A DNA stretch of 64,000 nucleotides from Eriocheir sinensis (lineage: Eukaryota > Arthropoda > Malacostraca > Decapoda > Varunidae), in assembly GCF_024679095.1 (NCBI RefSeq), contig NW_026112142.1:70001-134000 (forward strand). Reading direction: 5' to 3'. A model generated the notes under the pieces. It did no database searches. It was given only the letters and a program-made list of their open reading frames with translations, and had not been told where the DNA came from. Below, piece by piece: positions 23,165-36,574 of the stretch. Within the stretch, counting starts at the first letter, position 1. Every line of letters begins with the position of its first letter. Position numbers and translations under genes: made by a program.

Positions 23165-24640
23165 GTGTTAGCTATGCCCCTCCAACCTCATTGCCACGTC
23201 TCTCATTTGTAGTCCTTCCTTTTGTGTTAGTCTAATGCTTGGGTATACAGGTTCATATCCATTTGACATATACTTTCCTCCACAAGTTGACTGGCTAAAG
23301 GGCACCACCAAAACATGTAGAAACTATGCCCCTCCCACCTCATCACCACGTCTTTCATTTGTATTCCTTCCTATTGTGTTGGTCTAATGTTCGGGAATAC
23401 AAGGTCATATCCATTTGACATTCACCTTCTCCGTAAGTTGACTGGCTAAAGGGTGCCAACACAGTGTCTATTAATCATGCACTCTTCACCTAATTGCCAC
23501 GTCTTTCATTGGTAGTCCTTCCTATTGTGTTATTCTACTCTTTGGCGATACAAGTTCATATCCATTTGACATTCACCTCTTCTGTAACTTGACTGGCTGA
23601 AGGTTCGCAAAAATGTATAATGAACTAAGCATTTCCCACCTAATTACGATGTCTTTAACTTCTAGTTCTTTCCATTGTGTTATTCTACTCTTTGGCGATA
23701 CAGGTTCATATCCATTTAACATTCTTCTCTCTGCGCTGACCGGCTGAAGGGCAAACATACGCATTCCCAGCCTTCAGTTTTTAGTCTATTTCTATTCCTT
23801 CCTTCCGTGCTCTGTTGATGTTTGCCAGTGTACGTTCATAGCTTCATATCCACTTGACATAGTCTCCTCCATTCGTTGACTGTCTAAAGGTTAAGCTAAA
23901 CACACACATTCCTGTCCTTCAACGTAACTCCACCTCGGGTCATTCTATCCACCACGCTGCCCTTCCCCTCCCTACTTCCCCTTACTCCCTTTCCCCTTCT
24001 CCCTTCATTTGCCTCAGCCTCCTCTGTACGTTGACTAACTAAAGAAAGGTTAAGTTAAACACGCATTGCTATCCGTCATTTTTTTACTCCTATATTCTTT
24101 CCTTTTGTGCTCTACTGATGGTCGTTAATACAAGCTCACACCCATTTGACACACATATATACTTTCCTTCGTAAGTTGGCAGGTTAACTATTTTAACGAT
24201 AAATATAGATGAATCTCGTTATTGGGGACCAGAAGACAGATTTTGGGTCGGAAGTCGGTAAATATAAGAGGCTGAGTACAACAATCTGGCAACGTTGGTG
24301 CCTCAACGCATAGGCCTGGCTGCATGTATATAGTTATCCACTGAGGGGAGAGAGAGGGAGGGCAGTGGAAGAAACGGAGGAAGAAAAATATGTAAAAACA
24401 CAAAAATAAGAGATTATCTATTAATTATCTATTTTAAAGGTCCCTCCCACCACCCATCTAATAACTAAGTCTTTCATGTACACTCCCTTGTTTTCTGCTT
24501 TATTCTGCCTTCTGTGTGGCGGCGTACGTTCATATCCATTTGACATTCTCCTCCTCTGTACGGTGACTGTCTAAAGGTTGCTAAACACACATCAGCATTC
24601 CTGTCCTTCAACGTGACTCCTCCTCGGGACATTCTATCCA
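23165..24640. repeat. Diverged tandem array, ~150-bp unit, about eight copies
   Basis: The phrase catatccatttgacat recurs near 23254, 23406, 23557, 23707 and 23844, with weaker copies near 24138 and 24530. It is followed each time by a ctcc...gttgact(g/a)gctaaagg motif and preceded by ccttc(c)(t/a)ttgtgtt. Periods are 150-152 bp in the best part. Confidence 0.8.
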
Positions 24641-24840
24641 ACACGCTGCCCCCATTCACCGCTCCTGCCTCGCCCACTCATGCCTCACCACCACCACCAC
24701 CACCCACGGCTCCTCATCCTCGACCTTTCCTCCCTCACGCCACCCCTACATCCCCGTCCCCTTCCCGCCCAGACTCACACCCACACCCTCAATCATCCAA
24801 TAGTCTCAGATCCGCGAGGCTTGTTCTATCAACACGCGAG

Positions 24841-24842
<2 letters not shown>

Positions 24843-24897
<55 letters not shown>
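24843..24897. repeat. (AC)n microsatellite at the 5' edge of a SINE
   Basis: About 55 bp of AC dinucleotides ending exactly where the tRNA-like head begins. Confidence 0.95.
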
Positions 24898-24898
<1 letters not shown>

Positions 24899-25473
24899 CA
24901 ACTGGTAGAGCGCTGCGCTGCCAGGCTTCACGATCTGACAGGGCGGCGGTTCGAGCCCGCTCAGGCCGGATTCTTTCAGTTGACAAGAAGAGGTTACTGT
25001 CCCCCCTTGAGCAAGGGGAATGGGGTGTGTGGTGTGTGAGGTCCTGGCAGTACCCAGAGATCGACTAAAGCCCCGTTCACACTGTGCCGACTCTGGGCCA
25101 CGACTACCCACGACTCTAGGGTACACGAAGTCTTGGGTGTTGATGTGAAAGGGTCGGGCATATCTTGAAAGAGGTCTTGAGACTGTTGCCGAATGCTGCG
25201 CCGACATCGTGACGGGAGTCTGGAGTCGTGAGGGTTACACGACATACTGGCAACTAGTTTGCCGAATGTCCCAGACAGTCGGCAAGACACCAAGACCCCA
25301 ATAAAACCTCGCCCCCTTCTCGGAGCGTGGGAACCAACTTGTCAAATGGAAAAGTCGCTGGGTTGTCGAGGCCAAGAGTCGGCACAGTGTGAACGGGGCT
25401 TAAATGAGCACTTGCTCTGTCAGGAGGGTACCTGCTAGCGATTACGAGTCCAACTCGCGATCAGGCCGTGGTG

Positions 25474-25475
<2 letters not shown>
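24898..25475 (+). mobile_element. tRNA-derived SINE, split by a TIR element
   Basis: Head with box A tggtagagcg and box B ggttcgagccc, both good matches to Pol III internal promoters, followed by a body including ccttgagcaaggggaatg and gtcctggcagtacccagaga. The body is interrupted at 25066 by a 332-bp element and resumes with atgagcacttgctctgtcag at 25404. It is not a tRNA gene: no full cloverleaf is evident, and a long body follows. This family differs from the SINE at 13165. Confidence 0.75.
25069..25400. mobile_element. 332-bp TIR element (MITE) with TAA target duplication
   Basis: Termini agccccgttcacactgtgcc and its reverse complement extend to 36-bp inverted repeats with two mismatches (25069-25104 and 25365-25400). 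TAA flanks both sides (25066-25068, 25401-25403). It has no coding capacity. A 3-bp TAA duplication is typical of PIF/Harbinger-type elements; the assignment is inference. It sits inside the SINE at 24898-25475, so it is the younger insertion. Confidence 0.85.

Positions 25476-25476
<1 letters not shown>

Positions 25477-25538
<62 letters not shown>
25477..25538. repeat. (AC)n microsatellite at the 3' edge of a SINE
   Basis: About 62 bp of AC repeats immediately after the SINE body. It may be the expanded SINE tail. Confidence 0.95.
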
Positions 25539-25541
<3 letters not shown>

Positions 25542-25544
25542 ACA

Positions 25545-25735
25545 TATTTGACAAGACTTTCTTAGGAGTTTTGGGGATTTCCAGGAGTAGTTTTGTGACC
25601 CTGGTGGTAGTGTGACCCTTCTTCTGTATCCTGAACGTGAAAAACACTCATAAAAACCCGATTCATCTCCTTTTTGGCCTTTGGAAATAGTTGATGTGAG
25701 CGGCGGAAGCGTCTGAGCATACCGACCACACACTC
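25545..25735 (-). mobile_element. Dispersed ~200-bp repeat, minus strand
   Basis: Reverse-complement landmarks in order: tatttgacaagactttc, atttccaggagtagtttt, ctgtatcctgaacgtgaaa, ggcctttggaaatagttg, agcgtctgagcataccgacc. Confidence 0.85.
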
Positions 25736-25739
25736 CTCC

Positions 25740-25842
25740 CCCTCCGTCTCTCTCCTCCCTCTCTCAGTAATTTTATCAGCCTTTCTTTTCTTCCTCCTCC
25801 TCTTAAGTCATTCCCGTATGCCCCCCCTTCTTTACATGCCCC

Positions 25843-25887
<45 letters not shown>

Positions 25888-27170
25888 TCTTTTCCTTCTT
25901 CCTTCCCTCTTTCCTTTCCTTCCTCTCCCTCCTTCTCCGTGCCTCTACCTTCCCTTCTCCTACTTTCTTCCTCGTCCTTTCCCATACCATTCTCCTCAAA
26001 CCTTCCTTTCCTTCTCCTTCCCTTCCCTTCTCTTTCTCTTTCCTTCCCTTCTCTTCCTTCCTTCCTACCCTGTCCCTTCTCCCTTTCACCCTTTCCAAAT
26101 CCCTTCCCCTTCCTTCTCCCACGTCCCATACCCTCCCCGTCCACTCCCCTAACTCTTTCCCTTCCCTTCCCTTCCCTAATTTTGTCAGCCATTTCTCATC
26201 CTCCTACAGTCCTTGCGTTCCCTTCCTTCTCAACAAGCGTGACCTCGTGCCATATCCTCGCTCTCTGATGCCGTACCCTCACTCGTTGAAATGCAGATCA
26301 CCTTTTTTTAGTCGTGGTGTAACAAGTCCTTCGTCCACTTCCTAGTCCGCTGTTTCCATTCTCTCTCCCCTCTGTTGAGCCCCTCGAGGGAACACGCGGC
26401 CTGCAAGTGTGTTCTCCCTTCCCCTTATTCCCCTTCCCCTCTTCTTCTTCTTTGTCCACTTTCCTTCTACTTCTTCCTTCTTCCCATCCCTTCTTTTCCC
26501 TCCTTTCCTGCATGTCTCTTCCCCTTACTCCTTCACCTCCCTTCTTTCCCCTTACCCCTTCCTCCTTTCCATCCCTTCTTTTCCCTCCTTACCTGTCTCT
26601 TCCCTTTTCTTTCCCCTCCCTTCTTTCCCCGCTTCTTCCTTTCTTTCCTTCCCATCCCTTATTTTCTCCCCTTTTCTGTCTATCCCCCTTCCTTTCTCCT
26701 CCCTTCTTCCCCCGTTCCTTCCTTTCCCTCCTTCTCCTCCTCCTCCTTTTTCTGTATCTTCACCTACTTACTTCCTCTCTCCTTTCCTCTTCCTTGACGT
26801 GCCTCTCCTTCCTTTCCCTCCCTTCTCTCTCCTCCTCCCTTTTCCCTGTTCATTCCTCTTTCTCCTTTTACTCCTTTCTTACCGCTCCTTCCCCGTCCCT
26901 TCCTATCTCTCCTTTCTTCCCCTTCCCTTCCCCTCTAATCTTCCTTTCCCGTCCCTTCCTCTCCCTCCTTCCTTTCTTTTACCATCCCTCCTCCCCCTTG
27001 CCTTCCCTTCCCCTCCCATCCCTTCCTTTCATAACCCTTCATTTGTCTATTAGCTTGTCCTTCGTTACGTTTTCCTTCCCATTGCAAGAGTGATCCTTTC
27101 CCCTCTCTCCTTCTTCCTCCCTTCTTAATAATTTACCTTCCCTTCTCCTTTTCCTTCCCTTCATGTTTCT
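25740..27170. repeat. 1.4-kb polypyrimidine tract
   Basis: Plus strand almost entirely C and T (cttcccttcc-type), with (TC)n at about 25849-25884. Long open frames on both strands read as Ser/Leu/Pro/Phe or Gly/Glu/Arg/Lys low complexity and are not genes. Confidence 0.85.
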
Positions 27171-27446
27171 CTTAAATTGCCCTCCGCCCCGTTTCCCTCC
27201 TCGTTTCAAGTGTTCGTGCGTGCGCTACCTATCCACAGCTTCAGCTTCAGCATTGTGGTGAGTCAGGCCGGGAAGGTTCACTGCTCGGCACGAACTAATA
27301 TTTGTAAACACCTGATCCGCCGTGGGTGTCGGATCAGCCTGGCGACGGTTGCACTGGATTCCTTTACTGACACACTGACGCATTCACTCCCCTCTGCCTG
27401 GCCGTGGATTGCTGCGTCATGTGGGTATTGACGTTTGAGGCGTGTA
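27171..27446. other. Unassigned DNA
   Basis: No gene or repeat recognised. It contains a small perfect hairpin, ctgatccg ... cggatcag, at about 27311-27336. Confidence 0.4.
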
Positions 27447-27925
27447 TTCTCAGCTGCAACAAACTTCCCAAGGCCACAAAGGAGATTAGTCGGGTTCTCA
27501 AGTGTTTTTTTCACGTTCATGGTGCAGACGCCTTGTCACACTATCACTAAGCCCATAAAACTACCCATGGAAATGCCTACAACCTTTACCAAACGCTTTC
27601 GCCTCTCACAGTCAATATTTTCAAAGGCCACAAAGGAGGTTAGTCGGGTTCTCATGGGTGTTATTTTTACGTTCATGGTGCAGAAGCCTTGTCAAACTAT
27701 CACTAGGCTCATGAAACTACTCATGGAAATACTAACACAACCAAAACATCTACGAAAGTCTTACCAAATGTGGGTGAGTGAGCGCTGAAATGTTTGAGAA
27801 TATGGAAGCCTTTTCAAACTATCACTAGGCTCATGAAACTACCTATGGAAATACTACTAACACCACAACCTCTACGAAAGCCTTACCAGTGGTGGCTGAG
27901 TGAGCCCTGAAATGTTTGAGACTAT
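27447..27925 (+). mobile_element. Dispersed ~200-bp repeat, two copies plus a partial
   Basis: Copies start near 27447 (ttctcagctgcaacaaac) and near 27600 (cctctcacagtcaatatttt). A partial 3' half follows from about 27803. Landmarks ggagattagtcgggttctca, ttcatggtgcag and gaaatgtttgaga are all present. Confidence 0.8.
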
Positions 27926-28031
27926 AAGTGTTAAAGAGAAGAGGACTATGAGGCGTGGTGTTAGATATATGAGGAGTATGACTCGTGAAGGTGAGGATAA
28001 AGAGGAACATGAAGTTTGAGGGTGTGAAGGT

Positions 28032-28110
28032 GTTATTTTTTTTTTTACAGTAGAGGAAGCAATTCAAGGGCAAAAAAATATCAATGAGAGAGAAAAAAGC
28101 CGCTAAGCAC
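28032..28110 (-). mobile_element. Solo LINE/SINE 3' tail, minus strand
   Basis: On the plus strand: ttttttttacagtagaggaa, ttcaagggca, an A-rich stretch, agccgctaagcactg. This is the reverse complement of the 49850-49946 tail. Confidence 0.65.
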
Positions 28111-28179
28111 TGTCCCTTTAAAAAAAAAGACTTCAGAAGAGTGGCCAAAAGAGAGGTCAACTTCAGTCAGAGGTCAGTT

Positions 28180-28623
28180 TCAGTTAGTTAGTTAGTTTGT
28201 TGGTTACTAGCAAATTCTGACGAACTTTTTGTCTAACCCGTCAGCAAAGAACCTAAACTCCCCCTCCACACACAAACACACACACATCCCTTCCCTTCCC
28301 TCCCCCTTTCTTTCCCTCCTTCCTTCCCTTTCCTTCCTTCCTTGCCCGTCCCTACTCTTCCTCGTTCCTCGTTTCTTTCTCTTTCTTTCCCTTCCCTCCT
28401 TCCCGTTCCTTCTTTTCCATCCTTTCCCGTGAGAACAAAGAGAAATATGAGGTTGAAAGGTATGTGGCGTTAGTTAGTTAGTTTGTTACTGACACATTCT
28501 GACTAACCGTTTTCTACCCCGCCAGGAAATAGCTTTAACGCCCCCCACGCCTACACACATCGGTGGTCACTGCCCCCCAAAAGCCCTTACGCTATTATAT
28601 GCGTCGATAAACAGTGACAGACC

Positions 28624-28672
<49 letters not shown>
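28180..28672. repeat. Diverged duplication and (AC)n array
   Basis: Segments near 28180-28280 and 28468-28560 share gttagttagtttgtt, attctgac and ctcc/ccccacgc endings. Pyrimidine-rich DNA separates them. (AC)n follows at about 28627-28672. Confidence 0.55.
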
Positions 28673-28675
<3 letters not shown>

Positions 28676-28859
28676 GGTTGCTCCTCTTCCCTGCCTTCCC
28701 TTCCTCTCTCCCTCCCTGCCTCCCCCTTCCCCTCCTCCGCCGCCCTCATGGCATACTTGAGGTTGTTGGTGTGACGCGCCCCGCCCCTCTCCACCACGAG
28801 AAGGCTGTTGTTGGTGGAGCACTGAACTTGCTTTTCTTATTTCTTTTCCTCGTGGTTGA

Positions 28860-29350
28860 CTTGAGTTCTGGCGGTGAGTTCCAGGTCCATTTGTAGAGTC
28901 CATCATGCTTACAAATGACTGAAACCATGAAAACAAGACCGCTTCTTTTACTTGACTTCCACTGTAAATCATCTGAAAGCCTTGGAAAAGAATTTTTCTT
29001 TTTCCTACTTTTCCTCAACGTTCACTTCCTGTTTAGTTTCAGGCCCATCCGGCAGGTCTTTCATGCTTAAACAAAGACTTAAAATTAGAAAACAGCTTTC
29101 ATATGACGTCACTTGTTAATCATTTCAAAGACTTTTTATAAGAATGAGTAACACCATAGAAAAACACAGCTTGTCATACCCAGCTTCTTTTAAACGACTT
29201 TGTGTGTTCATCATTTGGAAGGCTTTTCATGCTTTAAAAATTACTAAAACCATGGAAAAACACAGCTACTTTTATATACGACTTCAATTCTTTGTCATTT
29301 CCAACGCCATTTATGTTCAGAAACGACTACAACCACAGAAAACAGCATTT
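28860..29350. repeat. Strongly diverged tandem units (80-120 bp)
   Basis: The motifs catgctt(a/t)a(a/c)aa, accat(a/g)gaaaaacacagc, cttcttttaa and tcatttggaag recur four to five times in the same order. I see no coding function. Confidence 0.5.
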
Positions 29351-29356
29351 CCACAT

Positions 29357-29465
29357 TGATGGTGCAGAAGCTTTGTCGAATTATCACTAGGCGCATAACA
29401 CTACCCATGGAAATGCTAACACAACCTCTGCAAAAGCCTTATCAAATGTTTGAGAATGTGGGCCA
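29357..29465 (+). mobile_element. 3' half of the dispersed ~200-bp repeat
   Basis: gatggtgcagaagctttgtc, actacccatggaaatgc and caaatgtttgagaatgtggg in order. Confidence 0.7.
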
Positions 29466-29492
29466 AAGACGCCTGCCCGATCAGAGCCTAGA

Positions 29493-29568
29493 GGGACAGT
29501 TTTACAGTCCAATACAATAGCAAGTTGGTAGTCCCCAGCCAAACACAAAACACGAAAATTCTTTGTCT
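29493..29568 (+). repeat. Dispersed repeat shared with 35192-35267 (opposite strand)
   Basis: Both loci read cag(t/c)(t/c)ttacagtcca(a/g)tac, then ccc(c)a(g/a)cc(a/g)aacacaaaacacg, then aaaattc(t/c)ttgt. They are inverted relative to each other. Confidence 0.65.
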
Positions 29569-29705
29569 AGTCTTTGGCGTTGATGTAAAAAGGAAACTTA
29601 AAAAAAAAACAGGTAATCTTTAAATCTTTAAATAACGGATCATTGTGGAGAAAATAGCTTGGTTTTGGCGCTAACAATGACTGTGTTGGAGTGTCGAACT
29701 GGGGG

Positions 29706-29895
29706 CATATTCTTAAGCAAGGCTTTCCCAAGAGTAGTGGGCATTTCCAGGAGTAGTTTTATGGCCCTGGTGGTAGTTGGATCCTTCTTCTGTGCCATGA
29801 ACCAAAAAAACTCACATTAAAACCCGAATTATCTCCTTTTTGGCCTTTGAAAATAGTTGGTGTGTGGGGCGGGAGCGTCTGAGAATACCAACCCT
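29706..29895 (-). mobile_element. Dispersed ~200-bp repeat, minus strand
   Basis: tattcttaagcaaggctttc, atttccaggagtagttttat, ctgtgccatgaacc, ctttttggcctttgaaaata, gagcgtctgagaatacc in order. The 3' end of the element is partly lost. Confidence 0.8.
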
Positions 29896-30164
29896 GCCCT
29901 TACATCCGCCCTCGCCGCCACGCCAACCCAGTGCGAGACGAGCTCAACTCTTAGCCGCTGGCATGACAAGAGCTCGAGGCCGTTCACCTTATTGAGAGCG
30001 TAGAGTAGGCGCTTCCTTGTTGTCCTCGCGGCGACTGAATTCCTAATGGACATGTCTGCGAGGAACTACTGTGAGAATATGTTTGTTTGTGTGTGAGTGA
30101 ATGTATGTATGTGTGTATGTGTGTGTGAATGTATGCTTATATGTATGGGCAGGAGGATGGTCGG

Positions 30165-31980
<1,816 letters not shown>

Positions 31981-32089
31981 GACATTTTAAACCCTGAAAA
32001 GTGCACACTGAAACATATGCTACTCGAACGATCGCATAAAGTGTCGTCGACAAAAACAAATATGTTGTGTACTATAGATTCGTCTGTTT

Positions 32090-32248
<159 letters not shown>

Positions 32249-32287
32249 TGGAGTGTACGAACAGTATAAAAGTGTTTAGAACAGGGT

Positions 32288-32877
32288 ATACTGTGTTTCA
32301 TCTCAAGGAGCGTAAGCAATAGGAACGCTGAGGTCATCTCCAAACTCTACTTAGCTCTAGTTAGACCTCACCTAGATTACGCGGTCCAGTTCTGGTCACC
32401 CTACTATAGAATGGATATCAAGATGTTAGAATCTGTACAGAGAAGGATGACAAAAATGATTCAGGGTGTGAGAAACTTGCCCTATGAGGATAGACTTAAG
32501 CATTTAAATCTACACTCTCTAGAAAGGCGAAGGTTGCGAGGAGACCTTATCGAGGTCTATAAATCGATGAAGGGCTTTAATAAAGGGGATGTCAACAGGG
32601 TTCTGGTAGTAAAGGAGCCAGGTAGAACACGTATCAATGGTCTCAAGTTAGATAAATTCAGATTCAGCAAAGACATTGGCAAGAACTGGTTCACAAATAG
32701 AATGGTGGATGAGTGGAACAGGCTTGACAGTTATGTTGTGGGTGCCAATACCATAGATACATTCAAGAAGAGACTGGATAAATTCATGGATAGTGAGGTA
32801 AGGTGGTGTTAGGATAACAGGAGCTGCCGTGTATAGGCCGACCAGCCTCTTGCAGACTCCTTACGTTCTTATGTTAA
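32288..32877 (+). mobile_element. 5'-truncated LINE, ORF2 C-terminus and 3' end
   Basis: Coding from SRSVSNRNAEVISKLY through LVRPHLDYAVQFWSPYY, ESVQRRMTKMIQGVRNLPYE and NWFTNRMVDEWNRL, to a stop at 32812. The family 3' region ggagctgccgtgtatagg and a ttcttatg end follow. It is the same family as 21985-22336 and 50228-50626 and the longest of them here. It lacks the endonuclease and the RT palm. Confidence 0.88.
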
Positions 32878-33224
32878 ATCACAGCAACCCTCAAATGAAG
32901 AGCTTTTTTAATAAACACACTAAGTCCTGACCAGCACCACGCTCCCCTGAAGAACAAGGTGTATACTCGCTGCATCCCGCCAGCCCTAACACATGACTCA
33001 GACACTTGGCGCCGCACGTAATAATACTTAGACAAAGCTAAGAACCGCACAGAGAAGAATGGAGAGAAAGATGCTGGGTATAACATGGAGACAGATAGAT
33101 AGAGAGATAGATGTGGAGATAGAGAAGATAAGAGAAGAGAAGAAGAAAACAAGAAGAGATTGAGATATAGATAGATAGATAGATATGGAGATGGAGATGG
33201 AGAAGAAAAGAAAAGAAGAAAACA

Positions 33225-33384
<160 letters not shown>

Positions 33385-33593
33385 AGAGACAGACAGACAG
33401 ACAGAGAGAGCATCATGGATTAGGTAACAAACACAAAATAAAGATAATCCAACGACAAACAAGAACGAGAAATGGACTCGGAGGGACACACCACGCGGAG
33501 AACTGACATCAGGAGGACAGCCAACGCAACAGTGACAACCCAGAACATGTACAAGTCAGGGCGGGCAGAGAGCGAGCAGGTGGAGAGATTACA

Positions 33594-34345
33594 TGAGAGT
33601 GGACCATTTGCCGGAGCAGGATGGAGTACACTAACATCAAACAGAAAAAAGGTAGAGGAATAGACAATTGAGAAAGGCCTTTGTAATAGACTAGTAATAG
33701 CTTAAGATGGTGAAGATTAGAGGTTTGCAGTTACTTAAGTTCGAGCATTTGCCGGAGCAGGATGGCGTAATCTAACATCAAACAGAGCAAGGTGAAGGAA
33801 TAGAGATGGACCATCTAGAAAGACCTCTGTTCTGCCGTAGACTGACGATATGAAGTTTACAGTGTCAATCCCTAAAGTTAGAGCATTTGCCAGAGCAGGA
33901 TGAAGAAGTCTAACATAGAAACATAGAAACATAGAAACCTAACATAGAAAGGTGGAGGACGTTGGGAAAGGCCTTTGTTTTGTATTGGACTAGCAAGGCC
34001 TTAAGATGAAGATTAGATTAAGTTTGAGTATTTGCCAAACCACGATGGAGTATAATATCAGAGAAAGGTGGAGGACGTTGGGAAAGGCCTTTGTTCTGCA
34101 GTAGACTAGCAATGCCTGAAGATGAAGATTATATTAAGTTAAGAGTATTTGCCAAAGCACGATGGAGTAATATATCAAACAGAGAGGGGTGGAGGACGTT
34201 GGGAAAGGCCTCTATGCTGCAGTGGACTAGTAATGACTGAAGATTATGAAGGCCAGAGTGCACATAGGTTAGGTTAGGTGGGGTTAGGAGAGGTGGAGGA
34301 CGTTGGGAAAGGCCTCTATCCTGCAGTGGACTAGTAATGGGTGAA
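33594..34345. repeat. Tandem array, ~115-146-bp unit, six copies
   Basis: catttgccggagcaggatgg recurs (with changes) near 33605, 33746, 33883, 34029 and 34145. Later units share ggaggacgttgggaaaggcc and ctgcagt(a/g)gactag. The unit order decays toward the 5' side. Confidence 0.8.
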
Positions 34346-34351
34346 GATTAT

Positions 34352-34440
34352 GAAGATCAGAGTGAACAGTGACGTTAGGTGGGGTCAGGTTCACGGGAGC
34401 TGCCTTGTATACGCCCACCGGCCTGTTGCAGACTCCTTGG
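34352..34440 (+). mobile_element. 3' end of a LINE (same family as 32288-32877)
   Basis: acagtgacgttaggtgggg followed by cgggagctgccttgtatacg, ccaccggcctgttgcagact and cc. Only the last few codons and the 3' UTR remain. Confidence 0.75.
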
Positions 34441-34650
34441 TTAGTATTGGCAGACACTTCCGCCTCACACCAACTATTTCCAAAGGCCAAAAAGGGGATC
34501 AATTGGGTTCTCATGAGAGTGTTTTCAGGTTCATGGTACAGAAGAAGAATCAAACTACTACTAGGACCATTAAAATACTCCTGGAAATACCGAAAACTCA
34601 TACGAAAACCGTGTCAAGTATGTGAGCTCGGGCGCCGAAATGGGTTAAGA
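34441..34650 (+). mobile_element. Dispersed ~200-bp repeat
   Basis: cagacacttccgcctcacac, caactatttccaaaggcca, ttctcatgagagtg, ttcatggtacagaagaag and gccgaaatgggttaagatt in order. Confidence 0.85.
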
Positions 34651-34805
34651 TTCGTTTTAGGTCCGTGCCAGTATCTCATTACCTACTTTATGAAACATCA
34701 GTATCTCTTCATATATCTTTTCTACAAACCTTCAACAGTCATGGAGACGCTTTGAAAATCCAATTCAAGGACTCTTTTTTTGCTATTGAAAATAGGGGAT
34801 AATGT
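34640..34805 (+). repeat. 165-bp repeat, inverted partner at 40725-40905
   Basis: gattcgttttaggtccgtgc, gatgtttcataaagta-type and tgaaggtt-type blocks, and gaaaataggggataatg are shared with 40725-40905 in opposite orientation, at roughly 90 percent identity by eye. Confidence 0.85.
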
Positions 34806-34809
34806 TTAC

Positions 34810-35087
34810 GAAAGCGCGTCGCCTCCTCTGGCGGCGGCCGCGGCGACACTGCAGCTGGTGTTGCGAGAAATACGTCCTCGCCGAAATAAGTCACATATAC
34901 ATGTGGGGGGGGGGTCCTGGCTATAAGGGAGGGTCAAGGGGGGCGCAGCCCCCCCGTTAGTAGGTCGTAAAGTTCGGATGGAGTAGTTTAACTATGCTCC
35001 CCGACCCTAAACCCTTTGCGAGCTATTTCACGGCCGCGGCGACTGCAGCGTCGCCGCGGCCGTCGCCAGAGGAGGCGACGCGCTTTC
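34810..35087. mobile_element. 278-bp element with 45-bp near-perfect TIRs
   Basis: gaaagcgcgtcgcctcctct (34810 on) is matched by its reverse complement ending at 35087. The inverted repeats span 45 bp with two mismatches. The interior contains an inverted gggggcgcagccccc and a 13-bp hairpin (cggccgcggcgac / gtcgccgcggccg) at about 35031-35062. It has no coding capacity and no clear target duplication. It could be a MITE or a fold-back element. Confidence 0.75.
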
Positions 35088-35267
35088 CCAAAACACGACG
35101 AAAATTCCTTGTTTAGTTTTTTTTCACATTTGTTACCTTTTTTATGCCCTTGAACTGACAACTCTGCTGTAAGGAAAAAAAAAAAAAACTATACAAGGAA
35201 TTTTCGTCGTGTTTTGTGTTCGGTTGGGGAGCTTACAAGCGTGCTGTACTGGACTGTAAGACTGGCC
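35088..35267. repeat. Fold-back of 23-bp arms enclosing a solo LINE tail
   Basis: aaaacacgacgaaaattcc...tgt at about 35090-35112 is an exact inverted match to 35191-35214. Between the arms lies a copy of the common tail (tatgcccttgaactgaca, tgtaaggaaaaaaaaa). The right arm continues into the repeat also found at 29493-29568. Confidence 0.7.
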
Positions 35268-35279
35268 CTTAACATCAGG

Positions 35280-35794
35280 TTCTTTGTTTTCGCTACCTTT
35301 TATTTGCATTATATTCGTCACACATGAGTTATCCCTTTACTTTTAGTTGTTGTTGTTTTCATGGGAACCCTGGAGCCTAGATTTAGGTCAGATGAGAGTG
35401 TGACGTCATCATGCTGTGCGTGGAACGACTGTGTATTCTTATAGTATTTCCACGAGAAACTATGTAGAGGTGTACAGATAGAACCTAGAAGAGGGTAAGT
35501 GGAGGAAGAAAAGGAGGAAGAGGAGGAAGCAGCGGAAGAGGTGGAGGAAGACTTTAATCCAGACCCAATAATTCGTAGATAAAACTTTCTTCTCATAAGG
35601 ATTGAACCCCATTTTGCTTCCCCATCTCATTCATAACATTTACCCGTTCAGTCATTTTTCCGACATACTCATAGAATAAGTTCCGCACAATGGCAATATA
35701 AATAAAAAAAGCTGCATGCTGAACTTTCATCAACATCAAATGAAACTCCTATGATGTGAAAACTCAATGAATCAATGAAAGAAAAGAAAAAAAG
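35280..35794. other. Unassigned DNA
   Basis: A purine-rich (GGA)-type stretch lies near 35500-35550. No gene or named repeat is recognised. Confidence 0.45.
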
Positions 35795-36190
35795 AGAAAA
35801 AGCACTTGATGGCAGCTATTTTTTTCGTGTGTTTGTGTTAGGAGAAGTGGTGGACAGACTTTTTGTGTGTCATTGTTTTACCTTTGAGCTGCTTCCTGTG
35901 ATGCGAAAATAAACAGATAAATGGGAGAGAAAAGAATAGAAAAATCACATTATGGTGACTGTTTTCTGATGGTGGGAGAAGTGGTTGGTGTTTTTTGTGT
36001 GTGTGCTGTGTGTTAACGTTTGCCTGCTATGATGCGAAAATAAATATATAAATGGGAGAGAAAAAAAAAGAAAAACACATGATGGTGAGTCTTTTCTGAT
36101 TGTGGGAGAAGTGGTTGGTGTTTTTTTAGTGAGTGAGTTTTGTTTTGTCTTTGAGCCGCCTCCTGTGATGCCAAGAAATTAATAAATAAT
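35795..36190. repeat. Tandem array, ~131-138-bp unit, three copies
   Basis: gatgcgaaaataaa recurs near 35900 and 36031, with a changed copy near 36169. Each is preceded by ggagaagtgg(t/ttgg) and a T-rich segment, and followed by atgggagagaaaa. Confidence 0.8.
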
Positions 36191-36249
36191 TAACAGTGCA
36201 TATCCTTAACCAAACAAGAGGACACTCGACTTATACACGACAACTCCTA

Positions 36250-36566
<317 letters not shown>

Positions 36567-36574
36567 AATAAATT

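Noticed and set aside
24898..24970. tRNA gene
   Set aside because: Boxes A and B are present, but the sequence runs on into a long SINE body and I cannot fold a full cloverleaf with a paired acceptor stem.
25818..27093. Several long Ser/Pro/Leu/Phe-rich frames
   Set aside because: Products of the polypyrimidine tract, with low-complexity composition in all frames.
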